Part shown: in pieces, positions 1 to 5,977 of the stretch
Position numbering within the stretch: position 1 is the first letter of the stretch
How the letters are laid out: each line of letters starts with the position of its first letter
Source: JBKEAJ01 sp047974415
GTDB lineage: Bacteria > Bacteroidota > Bacteroidia > Bacteroidales > Prolixibacteraceae
Direction: 5' to 3'
Assembly: GCA_047974415.1 (NCBI GenBank)
Contig: JBKECH010000062.1
Coordinates: 1 to 6,273, forward strand
DNA length: 6,273 nt
Position numbers and translations under genes: made by a program
The notes under the pieces: generated by a model
Database searches by the model: none
Told to the model about the DNA's origin: nothing
The model's input: only the letters and a program-made list of their open reading frames with translations

Positions 1-1245
1 GAAGTGGGAGCCGTTTCGTACAAGGGTAGCGGTTATGGCAACTTAGAAACTAATTCTACTGATAAGTTAGGAAGCAAAAGTGTTTCTAATATCGATAACG
101 ATATTCACTCTACTAGAGACATATATACCACATCATTAGATTGGTCGAAGGTTACGAGCTTTGCTAACATAGGAATAGGAGGAAAACTAACTTTTAGTAC
201 CACAGCAGATAATTATAGGGAGTTCCTTCAGCAGTCTAATGAAGCGAACCCCATGACATCAACTAACTTTGAGTATAAAGAAGATGTTCAAGCCGTTTAT
301 TTTGACATTTCAAAAAGTATCAATAGCTGGGATATGAGATTTGGGCTGCGAGCTGAAAATACAATAACTGAAGCTCATGAGTTCCGATTAGACAGTATCA
401 ATACAAACAATTACTTTGAGCTATTTCCAACCTTTAGTTTATCCTACACAACTAAAAACAATAGCTTATTAGCATTTAGTTACAATAGACGTTTGTCTCG
501 CCCGTGGATGTGGGCATTAAATCCCAGACGTACTTATATAGGAGATAACTCAGTTATAGAAGGGAGTCCATTTCTGCGTCCTTCATTTGGTAACTACTTA
601 ACACTAAAATATGCTTATAAAAAGATGTCTTTCACTATTGGAGGGAATTTTCAAGATGATATGTTTAATTCACAAACAACTATTTATAGTCCGGGAGATA
701 GCTTATTTGTAATTGGTAGGTATAATAACTATAAAGAACAATCTTACTATGCAAATTTCAATGTTCAAATAGATACATGGAGTTTGTGGACTTCGTATAA
801 TCTTATATCCGGCTCATATTTTAAGAATCAGAATACTGATAATACATTCAGCATTGCGGATAAAGAAGGTTACTCTTTATATTTGAGTTCAAACAATACT
901 TTCTATCCACTAAGAGGTAAATCCAGAGATAGGTTAAGCATAAGCCTTAATTTTTGGTATAAACCTGATGTTGATGCTGGTCGTGAAATTTCTTACTCTG
1001 CCTCTAATCTCAGCTTAGGTGCAAATTGGAATGTGATAAAAGATAAACTAAATCTAACCATATGGGCTTCTGATGTATTTGCAAACCAAAAAAATATATT
1101 CGAAGCATGGGTAAATTCTACATATAGCCACGTTAATGAATATAACGATATTAGAAGTGTACAGTTTTCATTAAAATACAATTTTGGAGGAAACGTTAAG
1201 GTAAAACATAAAAATGTAAATCAAGAAGAAGTTAATCGATTGTGA
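1..1245 (+). CDS. Outer-membrane beta-barrel protein, TonB-dependent-receptor-like (5' partial)
   Basis: The frame is open from base 1 to a TGA at 1243-1245, about 414 codons, so the 5' part lies outside the window; the GTG at base 4 is only an internal codon. The protein is an alternation of short amphipathic strands rich in aromatic, Asn and Ser residues, as in large outer-membrane barrels. The stretch near base 481, YNRRLSRPWMWALNPRRTY, followed by a GSPFLRPSFGN-like segment, matches the conserved R-P-x-x-x-x-L-N-P block of the Bacteroidota 'outer membrane beta-barrel family' (the OMP_b-brl_3 type of SusC/TonB-receptor relatives). The last strand (SVQFSLKYNFGG) is followed by a short charged tail ending in NRL, also usual for this family. 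The missing N-terminus should carry a signal peptide, a carboxypeptidase-like domain and the plug. The substrate cannot be read from this part. No lesion is seen in the visible frame. Confidence 0.88.
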   Translation, partial: EVGAVSYKGSGYGNLETNSTDKLGSKSVSNIDNDIHSTRDIYTTSLDWSKVTSFANIGIGGKLTFSTTADNYREFLQQSNEANPMTSTNFEYKEDVQAVYFDISKSINSWDMRFGLRAENTITEAHEFRLDSINTNNYFELFPTFSLSYTTKNNSLLAFSYNRRLSRPWMWALNPRRTYIGDNSVIEGSPFLRPSFGNYLTLKYAYKKMSFTIGGNFQDDMFNSQTTIYSPGDSLFVIGRYNNYKEQSYYANFNVQIDTWSLWTSYNLISGSYFKNQNTDNTFSIADKEGYSLYLSSNNTFYPLRGKSRDRLSISLNFWYKPDVDAGREISYSASNLSLGANWNVIKDKLNLTIWASDVFANQKNIFEAWVNSTYSHVNEYNDIRSVQFSLKYNFGGNVKVKHKNVNQEEVNRL

Positions 1246-1279
1246 TGGAATTCTGCTAGAACTACTAAAACCTTACTTC

Positions 1280-1322
1280 GTTAAATATTAAAAAGGGAAA
1301 TCTCTCTTTTTTAGTATTTAAC
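1280..1322. terminator. Hairpin terminator after the beta-barrel gene
   Basis: The arm GTTAAATATTAAAAAGGGA pairs with TCTCTTTTTTAGTATTTAAC, with a few mismatches and a short loop. It starts 35 bases after the stop codon. The right arm contains a T6 run and a T7 run follows near 1344, so it fits a Rho-independent terminator for the upstream gene. Because both arms are A/T-run rich, it could also work on the opposite strand. Confidence 0.6.
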
Positions 1323-1402
1323 TAGATTTCATTGTAAATTTAGTTTTTTTACTCTTCCTTAATCAAATGTTTCAAATCGGGGTCGCTTTTATTCGTTCTT
1401 TT

Positions 1403-1615
1403 TCATCGTCTATTAGTTGGCTTATGTCTTTTTTTTACTTGCCAATAGTTCTGTTCTATTGTAGCTTCCATTTGGTCGTTTCCGTGTTCGTCTAAGAATG
1501 AGCAAATCTCGACTATTGACTGATAATCTTTTGTTTCTGCACTAACTTTCTCAATATCTACAATGATTTCGGCATGGAATACCTTTTGGTCGATGCGCTC
1601 ATCGAAATTATCGGA
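1403..1615 (-). pseudogene. Unrecognised coding relic fused in frame to truncated istA
   Basis: Downstream of the istA homology the same frame continues for about 70 codons (VSDNFDERIDQKVFHAEI and on through IVEICSFLDEHGNDQM and IEQNYWQVKK) to a TGA at 1403-1405. It is charged, helix-prone and protein-like, but it does not resemble the IstA continuation (normally DKALVE followed by a basic linker). I do not recognise the family. There is an A8 run on the coding strand (T8 at 1429-1436). Removing one A lets the frame read on as VKKDISQLIDDEKERIK before a stop, which looks more natural than the present RHKPTNRR ending. The original gene was therefore probably joined to istA by a deletion and later gained a base in the A-run. 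No start codon or ribosome site of its own is visible. Confidence 0.45.
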
Positions 1616-2386
1616 CACCAATGCCTTGTCTTGAGGCGAATAGATTCTGGTGGGGTTAATCACACAGCCATAATGGAGCGCAAACTCCTTGAGCGAACGA
1701 TTGACTTCAGCCTCATATTTACTTGCTCTACTTACCGCCGATTCAAGATTGTCGGTAACGATAGCCTTAGGAACTCCGCCGAAAAAACGCAACGCATTAC
1801 TCATGCAATGCAAAAAATCTTCTCACTTCTGACTCTTGCAGGCCTCCACATAGGTGTATTGACTGTTGGGGAGTATGGCTACAAAAACCTCTACTTTCTT
1901 GATTTCTCCTGTCGCTTTATCCATTATCTCTAGTCGCTTGCCAGCAAAGTCAACATACATCTCCTTGCCTGCCTCATGTGCTAACTTCATCGAGCCCTTT
2001 TCCTTGGCATACTTGCGATGATAGTGCTCCATAAACTGGGTGTAGCCATAAGGCTGTTTTACTTGACTACTGTAAGCTTGATAGTGATACTTGTAGGTGA
2101 AGCCTGGATGGTTTCGAGCTTGATTGATCTGTTCAAACCAGCTCATCAGCTCGTCATAGCGTTCTGATATAAGTGTGGTGTGAGTGGTAAATAGCTCGGA
2201 TAACTGTAATTCCTCCAGCTCCAAAAGTTCATCAATGCTCTGCGTGCATGACTTAAATTGAGCCACATAGGTGTTGATTGTGTTGCGACTAATGCCTAAC
2301 AATTTACCTATTTGACAATTGCTTACACCATCGCGGTATAAGCTTAAAATCTGTTTTAAATCCATCGGATTAAGTGTATTTGCCAT
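1616..2386 (-). pseudogene. istA: IS21-family transposase IstA, N-terminal half, with in-frame TGA
   Basis: IstA is the DDE transposase of IS21 elements and works with the ATPase IstB. The start at 2384-2386 (MANTLNPMDLKQILSLYRDG) fits the family; an ATG six codons upstream at 2402-2404 is also in frame. Residues of about 20-50 form the helix-turn-helix (SNCQIGKLLGISRNTINTYV). The integrase core begins at MYVDFAGKRLEIMD, whose Asp is the likely first catalytic residue, and IVTDNLESAV carries the second. Two things break it. A TGA at 1823-1825 falls in SQK*EDF, where the family has Lys or Arg; reading through keeps the same frame, so this is a nonsense change, not a frameshift. Homology then stops after DKALV at about 1616, just before the Glu expected to be the third catalytic residue. 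Only about 257 of roughly 500 codons remain and no istB follows. Confidence 0.85.
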
Positions 2387-2413
2387 AACGAGCAAAATAC
2401 TCATTTGGCGGGT

Positions 2414-2441
2414 TAAACTTAATCTCTTTCAGTTGCACAAA
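2414..2441 (-). promoter_or_regulatory. Possible istA promoter
   Basis: On the minus strand TAAGTTTA (2414-2421) is one base from the Bacteroidota -7 consensus TAnnTTTG, and TTTG (2438-2441) lies 16 bases upstream. The usual gap is about 19-21, so the pair is imperfect. The position, 27 bases before the istA ATG, is suitable. Confidence 0.25.
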
Positions 2442-2453
2442 ACGAACCGTAAT

Positions 2454-2474
2454 GTATAGCTCACTTTAGCTCAC
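2454..2474 (-). repeat. Likely IS21 outer end with tandem TAGCTCAC repeats
   Basis: TAGCTCAC occurs at 2457-2464 and again at 2467-2474, ten bases apart, i.e. on one helix face. On the minus strand the outermost copy gives TGAGCTAAAG, consistent with an IS21-type end beginning TG and carrying repeated transposase-binding words. It lies about 70 bases upstream of istA, where the element end is expected. The opposite end is missing, so the boundary cannot be proved by pairing or by a target duplication. Confidence 0.4.
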
Positions 2475-2628
2475 GCCCCCTCCTCCAAAAGAAAGTAAAA
2501 ACATGGCACGGTTTGCTCCAAAAACAGTGGCATGGTCTGACCGAAATAGCCAAGAAGGCTTGTGGCGAGAATTAACATGGCTAAATTACATCCTAGTTCT
2601 CCCCCTTGTGGGGGAGTTGGAGGGGGCT
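2475..2628. repeat. C-rich intergenic repeat unit bounded by a 9-bp inverted repeat
   Basis: GCCCCCTCC at 2475-2483 is repeated in inverted form as GGAGGGGGC at 2619-2627. Inside the right end, CTCCCCC TTGT GGGGGAG (2599-2616) is a perfect 7-bp hairpin. On the minus strand this part reads as PPPTPPQGGEL, a spurious translation seen often in Bacteroidota intergenic DNA. The stretch abuts the putative IS21 end exactly. It is 150 bases long, non-coding in my reading, and looks like a small dispersed repeat. Confidence 0.5.
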
Positions 2629-2681
2629 TAAATTTTAAACGGATGAACAAACAACACAAAAAAAAATACTACTATCACTGT

Positions 2682-2707
2682 CAATTGTTGTACATAGTAT
2701 ACAATTG
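2682..2707. repeat. Inverted repeat CAATTGT / ACAATTG
   Basis: Two perfect 7-bp arms (2682-2688 and 2701-2707) are separated by 12 bases, in an AT-rich gap with no gene between 2629 and about 2770. It could be an operator or merely AT-rich symmetry; nothing downstream indicates a function. Confidence 0.25.
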
Positions 2708-2786
2708 TATGGGCAAAATCATGATTACAAACTGATTAAAAAACCTCTCATACATAAGCTCAGCTCGACAAGCGATAAATATAGAA

Positions 2787-2945
2787 ATGACTGCCAGATA
2801 CGAAGAGAATGCACGCTTGGCATCAATACTAAAAGCTATTGGCAACAAAAATGTAGAACTAATCGAGGTTAATGGCTTTGATCATGGTGATGTATGTGCT
2901 CTGGCATGCATATTGGCTATTAAGTGGATTAGAAAATCATTGTAA
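2787..2945 (+). pseudogene. Alpha/beta hydrolase (esterase-like), C-terminal fragment
   Basis: The frame ATG 2787 to TAA 2945 gives 52 residues: MTARYEENARLASILKAIG, then VELIEVNGFDHGDV and a C-terminal helix ending IKWIRKSL. The order 'helix with ENxxLAxxLKAIG, strand VELIEV, then GFDHG, then a final helix' matches the end of Bacteroidota alpha/beta hydrolases, where the His of GFDHG is the catalytic His. The Ser nucleophile and Asp regions are absent, and in-frame resemblance fades upstream of about 2772 with a TGA at 2733-2735. The ATG is probably just an internal Met and the piece is a dead remnant, not a small gene. It converges on the LacI gene with 41 bases between the stops. Confidence 0.65.
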
Positions 2946-2985
2946 CTTATGAGAACCAACGATGAGTATAACTTTGCTCATAAGT
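2945..2985. terminator. Possible bidirectional terminator hairpin between convergent genes
   Basis: ACTTATGAG (2945-2953) and CTCATAAGT (2977-2985) are perfect 9-bp arms. They fill exactly the gap between the hydrolase-remnant stop and the LacI stop. The loop is 23 bases and no long T-run follows on either side, so termination is plausible but not shown. A smaller alternative stem ATGAG/CTCAT shares the right arm. Confidence 0.35.
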
Positions 2986-2986
2986 A

Positions 2987-4015
2987 TCATTTCTTTTTGA
3001 CCGATGGAGAGGAATCTCTCACTATTAATTCTGTAGCCAATGTTATATTAGTTGTTATTCCTTTTTCTTCGTTTTGCAATCTACTCAGTAGAAGGTTTAT
3101 TGTTTTCTGTGCAATTGCTTTTCTGGGTTGAGCAATTGATGTTATTGAAGGTTTGTGAATTCTGAAAAAATCATTTTCATCAAATGCCAACACAGCAATC
3201 TTGCCAGGAATAGATATATCGAGATTACTTATTGCTTCAATTCCACATACTGCCAGATAATTAGTACTAAATACTAAGGCATCAAAATCAGGATTCTCTT
3301 TTAGGATATCCTTAATTATTGTCACATATGTTTTCCTATCGCTAGTGAAGTTCAAAGGAAAAACTCTAGATTCTAATCCATTTTCCTTCATTGCATCATT
3401 ATATCCTATAATTCTTCCTTCTTTTTCAGGGTCTCCAAATGCTGTAGCAACAAGCCCTATATTCTTATAGCCATTTTTTATTAAATGTTGAACTCCATCG
3501 TATATGCCTCCTTCATCATCAACCAAAACTGTGTCAACATTCTTATTTTTGAAAGCCCTATCAAATAAAACAACCTTAACGCCTCCATCAATAAGATCTT
3601 TTATGTCATCCTCTATTCCCATTGTAGGTGCAATAATACAACCATCTGTTCCCATTGTTTTGAACATACTCAGAAATTCTTTTGCCTTTTTAGTATCATT
3701 ATCTGTGCTACAATATACAATACGATAGCCGCTTTTATATGCTAAATCTTCAATTTCTTTGGCTATATTTGCAAAAAATGAGTTGGATATATCCTCAACC
3801 ATCAAGCCGATTATTTTTGTTTTGCCCGAACGAAGATTTTTGGCAAAATGATTAGGTTGATAGCCCAATTCTTTAATCTTCTCATGAACCTTCTTCACAA
3901 GAGATTTACTTATACTATTTTCTTTATCCTTCCCATTTATGATGAATGATATAGTTGTTGTTGAAACCCCTACTTCTCTAGCAATATCTTTTATCGAAAC
4001 CTTTTTCTTTACCAT
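2987..4015 (-). CDS. LacI-family transcriptional regulator
   Basis: This is a complete 342-residue protein, the usual LacI length. Residues 6-28 are the N-terminal helix-turn-helix (VSIKDIAREVGVSTTTISFI, then ING). Residues 51-66 are the hinge (GYQPNHFAKNLRSGKT) with the conserved Leu that enters the minor groove. From about 67 (KIIGLMVEDISNSFFANIA) to about 335 is the periplasmic-binding-protein-like effector domain, including GTDGCIIAP, the VDDEGG block, a PDFDALV segment and an IAVLAFDEND segment. It is a cytoplasmic DNA-binding repressor or activator, presumably sugar-responsive as in the family; the ligand cannot be told. The start is supported by AAGGAGA seven bases upstream of the ATG, an unusually clear Shine-Dalgarno for this phylum. 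No carbohydrate genes flank it: on one side is a hydrolase fragment, on the other an ISAs1 element, so its original target operon may have been lost or lies elsewhere. Confidence 0.92.
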   Translation of the reverse strand: MVKKKVSIKDIAREVGVSTTTISFIINGKDKENSISKSLVKKVHEKIKELGYQPNHFAKNLRSGKTKIIGLMVEDISNSFFANIAKEIEDLAYKSGYRIVYCSTDNDTKKAKEFLSMFKTMGTDGCIIAPTMGIEDDIKDLIDGGVKVVLFDRAFKNKNVDTVLVDDEGGIYDGVQHLIKNGYKNIGLVATAFGDPEKEGRIIGYNDAMKENGLESRVFPLNFTSDRKTYVTIIKDILKENPDFDALVFSTNYLAVCGIEAISNLDISIPGKIAVLAFDENDFFRIHKPSITSIAQPRKAIAQKTINLLLSRLQNEEKGITTNITLATELIVRDSSPSVKKK

Positions 4016-4022
4016 CCTTATG

Positions 4023-4061
4023 TCTCCTTATATCCGCAAAGTTAATTGAGTACTAGAGCTC
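4023..4061 (-). promoter_or_regulatory. LacI gene promoter -7 box, RBS and possible self-operator
   Basis: Reading on the minus strand, TAACTTTG (4037-4044) fits the Bacteroidota -7 consensus TAnnTTTG exactly and sits 21 bases before the ATG. The best -33 candidate is ATTG, 22 bases further upstream, which is weak. AAGGAGA (4023-4029) is the ribosome site. Just upstream of the -7 box, 4048-4061 is GAG-TA-CTAG-AG-CTC, a symmetric GAGnnCTAGnnCTC. It has the even-length, central-step form of many LacI-family operators, and in this place it could allow self-repression. The symmetry is short, so this is an inference. Confidence 0.4.
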
Positions 4062-4166
4062 TTATGCAATTTAAATAAGCTTCAAAGTAACACTATTTGG
4101 TGGAATTCACCTAATTATTGAACAATTTCTTTCCTAAAGAGGTACTATCATCCAGGGCAACTGCAT

Positions 4167-5260
4167 TTAAAATCCCATTAATTGTTCTCGGTATTTAAGG
4201 TCAAGAGTAGCTTTCATTTGCTTCCTTTTCTTGCTGATTTTCGGGGTTTTATCACTATTGAGCAGAGCTATCGTTGTTTTGGATAGCATATTAAAATTCT
4301 CTGCCTCAAATTGCTTTTTTTTTCTTGATGCGTCTTCATTAAAGGTTACATCTAGCGTCCAATGAAGATTGTTCTCTATTGACCAGTGAGCTCTTGTTTC
4401 TTCATTCAATTGTTTTGCATCTTCAGAAAGGCTACTGATATGGTATCTTTGCTCTGTTCGTTCCTTTTTGTTGACTTGTCAATGACATGTGTCTCTAGTA
4501 CAATAAGAGATGATAGGCTTGTCCAATCTTCAGGAGATTCCACAAAGCTCAAATCGCTATACACTCGGCAAGTTCTTGTCTCAATTCTTCCATGACTAAA
4601 GTCTTCTGAAGTGTCTTCCGAAATAGGAGTTAGGAACCGATCCGTTTCTGCGATTGCCTGAGTTAAGAGTTTCTGATTTTCCTTGGCTGCCAAAATGTAA
4701 TCGCCTTCATTTTCGATAATCTTTGTGGCTGTATTCTTCTGGCAATCTATTGCATCTATTGTGATTGTGCAGCCAGCAGTTACAATCGCATCGATAAGTT
4801 CTGGAATGGCTGTTATTTCATTGCTCTTCTCCGATACGCTAACTTGTGCTAAATAAAGGCCACTCTCACTAGCCCAGGCAGATATAATATGCGGCATATT
4901 TTTGTCTGTGTTACATTGTTTGGCTCCTCGCATCGTTTTGCCGCCATCTACTGCAATTACTTCGCCCGGATAGTACCCTCGAATAGATTCTATCCAATTA
5001 TTAAAACAGCGATTGAAATGATGTGGCTTTATTGCTGCAAAGACTCTCTCCAGAGTATCCTCAGATGGGATACCGTGCTTGAAGTCTCCAAACTTCCTTA
5101 GCCAAGTCAGCTGACTTTCTCCAAATGTAACGATTGTAGATCAGCTAGTTGCACCACAAAGCATGGCTACAACTGTAAGTAATAGTATATCAGATAGGTG
5201 ATGTCTGAAATTCCCCTTAGAAGTTCTGCGTGGATCTTGTAGGTCTGAAAAGAGCTTCAA
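4167..5260 (-). pseudogene. ISAs1-family transposase, inactivated by a nonsense codon and a frameshift
   Basis: When joined across two lesions the protein is about 365 residues, the normal family length. In order it has LFLKLFSDLQDPRRTSKGN, FRHHLSDILLLTVVAMLCGA, FGDFKHGIPSEDT, VIAVDGGKTMRGAK (first catalytic Asp), TITIDAIDCQK (second Asp) and HWSIENNLHWTLDVTF (Glu of the triad, then the conserved LDVTFNED block). Lesion one is TGA at 5141-5143 in GATS*STIV, where Trp is expected, so TGG became TGA. Lesion two is at the A5 run on the coding strand (T5 at 4465-4469): adding one A restores STKKERTEQRYHISSL and joins the two frames. All three catalytic residues survive. The start is uncertain; no ATG lies in frame, and TTG at 5258-5260 or a lost ATG just upstream would fit the family N-terminus. 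An in-frame TAG at 5315-5317 limits extension. Confidence 0.88.
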
Positions 5261-5295
5261 AAATAAGTTGCTGTTTGAATACCTGGGCCCGTTGT

Positions 5296-5337
5296 TTTGC
5301 AGAGCATTTAGCCACTATTGGCTAAATGCTCTGCAAA
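5296..5337. repeat. 19-bp perfect palindrome in the ISAs1 leader
   Basis: TTTGCAGAGCATTTAGCCA (5296-5314) and TGGCTAAATGCTCTGCAAA (5319-5337) are exact complements around the loop CTAT. It lies inside the element, between the terminal repeat at 5375-5395 and the first plausible transposase start. A transcript entering from the RHS side would fold this into a very stable hairpin. There is no T-run after it in the transposase direction, so it is not a standard terminator. Confidence 0.8.
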
Positions 5338-5395
5338 GATAATAAAGTCAGTTAAATAATTTCATATAATCTCATATTTTAATGCTGTTGCCCTG

Positions 5396-5664
5396 GTAGT
5401 TACGCTCTCTTTTGTCGTTACGAATCGAGTATTCAATTCACTCTTCCCCACCTCCGCTCTCGCCGTTCTCCCTTGCAAATACCCACCAACTGCGCCACTT
5501 GCGCCGCCCACAATGACCCCGCTCTTCATGCCCGATAAGCCCGCTTGGTTGGCTGCGGCGAAATCGCCACCCGAAAGCATTAAGCCTGCGGTAAAACCGC
5601 CTACATAGCCTCCTGCCACTGCTCCCGTGATGCCTTGTGAAAGAGCTAGAAAATAATCTTTAGA
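5396..5664 (-). pseudogene. RHS-type (polymorphic toxin-like) glycine-rich C-terminal fragment
   Basis: The reading frame begins right after a TAG at 5665-5667 with SKDYFLALSQGITGAVAGG. It continues as YVGGFTAGLMLSGGDFAAAN, QAGLSGMKSGVIVGGASGAV and GGYLQGRTARAEVGK, then runs into the ISAs1 end and stops at 5362-5364 with element-encoded residues. Alternating Gly/Ala/hydrophobic segments with an 'AANQAGLSGMKSG' block are typical of the hydrophobic linker between the RHS core and the variable C-terminal tip in Bacteroidota RHS proteins. The RHS repeats upstream are absent and the GTG at 5617-5619 has no ribosome site, so this is a stranded piece cut at both ends. The tip is only about 30 residues before the insertion, so any toxin type cannot be named. 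Confidence 0.6.
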
Positions 5665-5959
5665 CTACTGAGCTAGCTATAAAGTGAGCGATGCTGCCCA
5701 AATAATCTCTACAAATATAGTGAGTTTTTAATTCTACTATTCAAAACTTATGCCATCTCTTCTATGGTAAGTTTTCTATATATTGCCACTATCATCCGAA
5801 AGTTTTTTTTGAGAGAAATAACAATACTTCGTTCTACAATACTTCGTTAAAAATTTTGATAACCATTTACAAATCAACAAAATAAATCGTTTTTTTTTTA
5901 TTTGGAATGCTCCCTGATAATCAGTATCTTAGTCGGATTTTAGCACAAATATATTAAGC
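5665..5959. other. AT-rich non-coding stretch between RHS relic and IS4-type element
   Basis: I find no coding potential here. It holds AGCTAGCT (5671-5678 region) next to words that resemble the IS21 end, minus-strand TATATTTG motifs at 5712-5719 and 5946-5953 that fit TAnnTTTG but lack good -33 partners, a 13-bp direct repeat at 5821-5848, a T10 run near 5890-5899, and the left arm of the inverted repeat that overlaps the next start codon. Confidence 0.5.
5821..5848 (+). repeat. 13-bp direct repeat ACAATACTTCGTT
   Basis: The word occurs at 5821-5833 and 5836-5848, a 15-base period. TACTTCGTTAAA at 5840-5851 is also found exactly at 1274-1285, next to the terminator after the beta-barrel gene. 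Confidence 0.7.
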
Positions 5960-5977
5960 ATGATTATCAAGGGAGCA
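5908..5977 (+). promoter_or_regulatory. Long-range inverted repeat overlapping the IS4-type transposase start
   Basis: TGCTCCCTGATAATCA (5908-5923) pairs with TGATTATCAAGGGAGCA (5961-5977) with one bulged base. The right arm begins at the second base of the ATG (5960-5962). A transcript beginning upstream of 5908 would bury the start codon in the stem; one beginning in the 37-base loop would not. This matches the known logic of IS10 and IS50, where read-through RNA hides the transposase start. Confidence 0.6.

Larger units (their letters stand above)
4153..5395 (-). mobile_element. ISAs1-family insertion sequence, both ends present, 1243 bp
   Basis: The left end at 4153 reads CAGGGCAACTGCATTTAAAA. 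The right end, read inward from 5395 on the minus strand, is CAGGGCAACAGCATTAAAAT. The first nine bases are identical and the rest differs by one substitution and one missing A. CAGGG ends, total size and a single DDE transposase gene fit ISAs1. The transposase stop codon (4167-4169) lies inside the left repeat. The eight flanking bases differ (CTATCATC before 4153, GTAGTTAC after 5395), so there is no visible target duplication and at least one flank has been rearranged. On the right side the element truncates an RHS-type fragment. Confidence 0.85.

Noticed and set aside
993..1181. 62-codon minus-strand frame inside the beta-barrel gene
   Set aside because: It is a shadow of a well-supported gene on the other strand.
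1574..1933. Open frame of 119 codons on the plus strand
   Set aside because: It lies opposite istA, whose minus-strand frame has clear IS21 motifs; the plus-strand product has no family-like pattern.
2471..2659. 62-codon minus-strand frame containing PPPTPPQGGEL
   Set aside because: It is a translation of the C-rich inverted repeat, a known kind of spurious prediction, with no ribosome site.
2787..2945. Independent small protein of 52 residues
   Set aside because: It matches the C-terminal end of a hydrolase, including the catalytic His motif, and has no ribosome site, so it is a remnant.
2949..3131. Plus-strand frame over the 3' end of the LacI gene, and another at 3504-3728
   Set aside because: Both are antisense shadows of the LacI coding sequence without their own signals.
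4386..4595. Plus-strand frames at 4386-4595 and 4889-5101
   Set aside because: They are antisense to the ISAs1 transposase and have no protein-like features.
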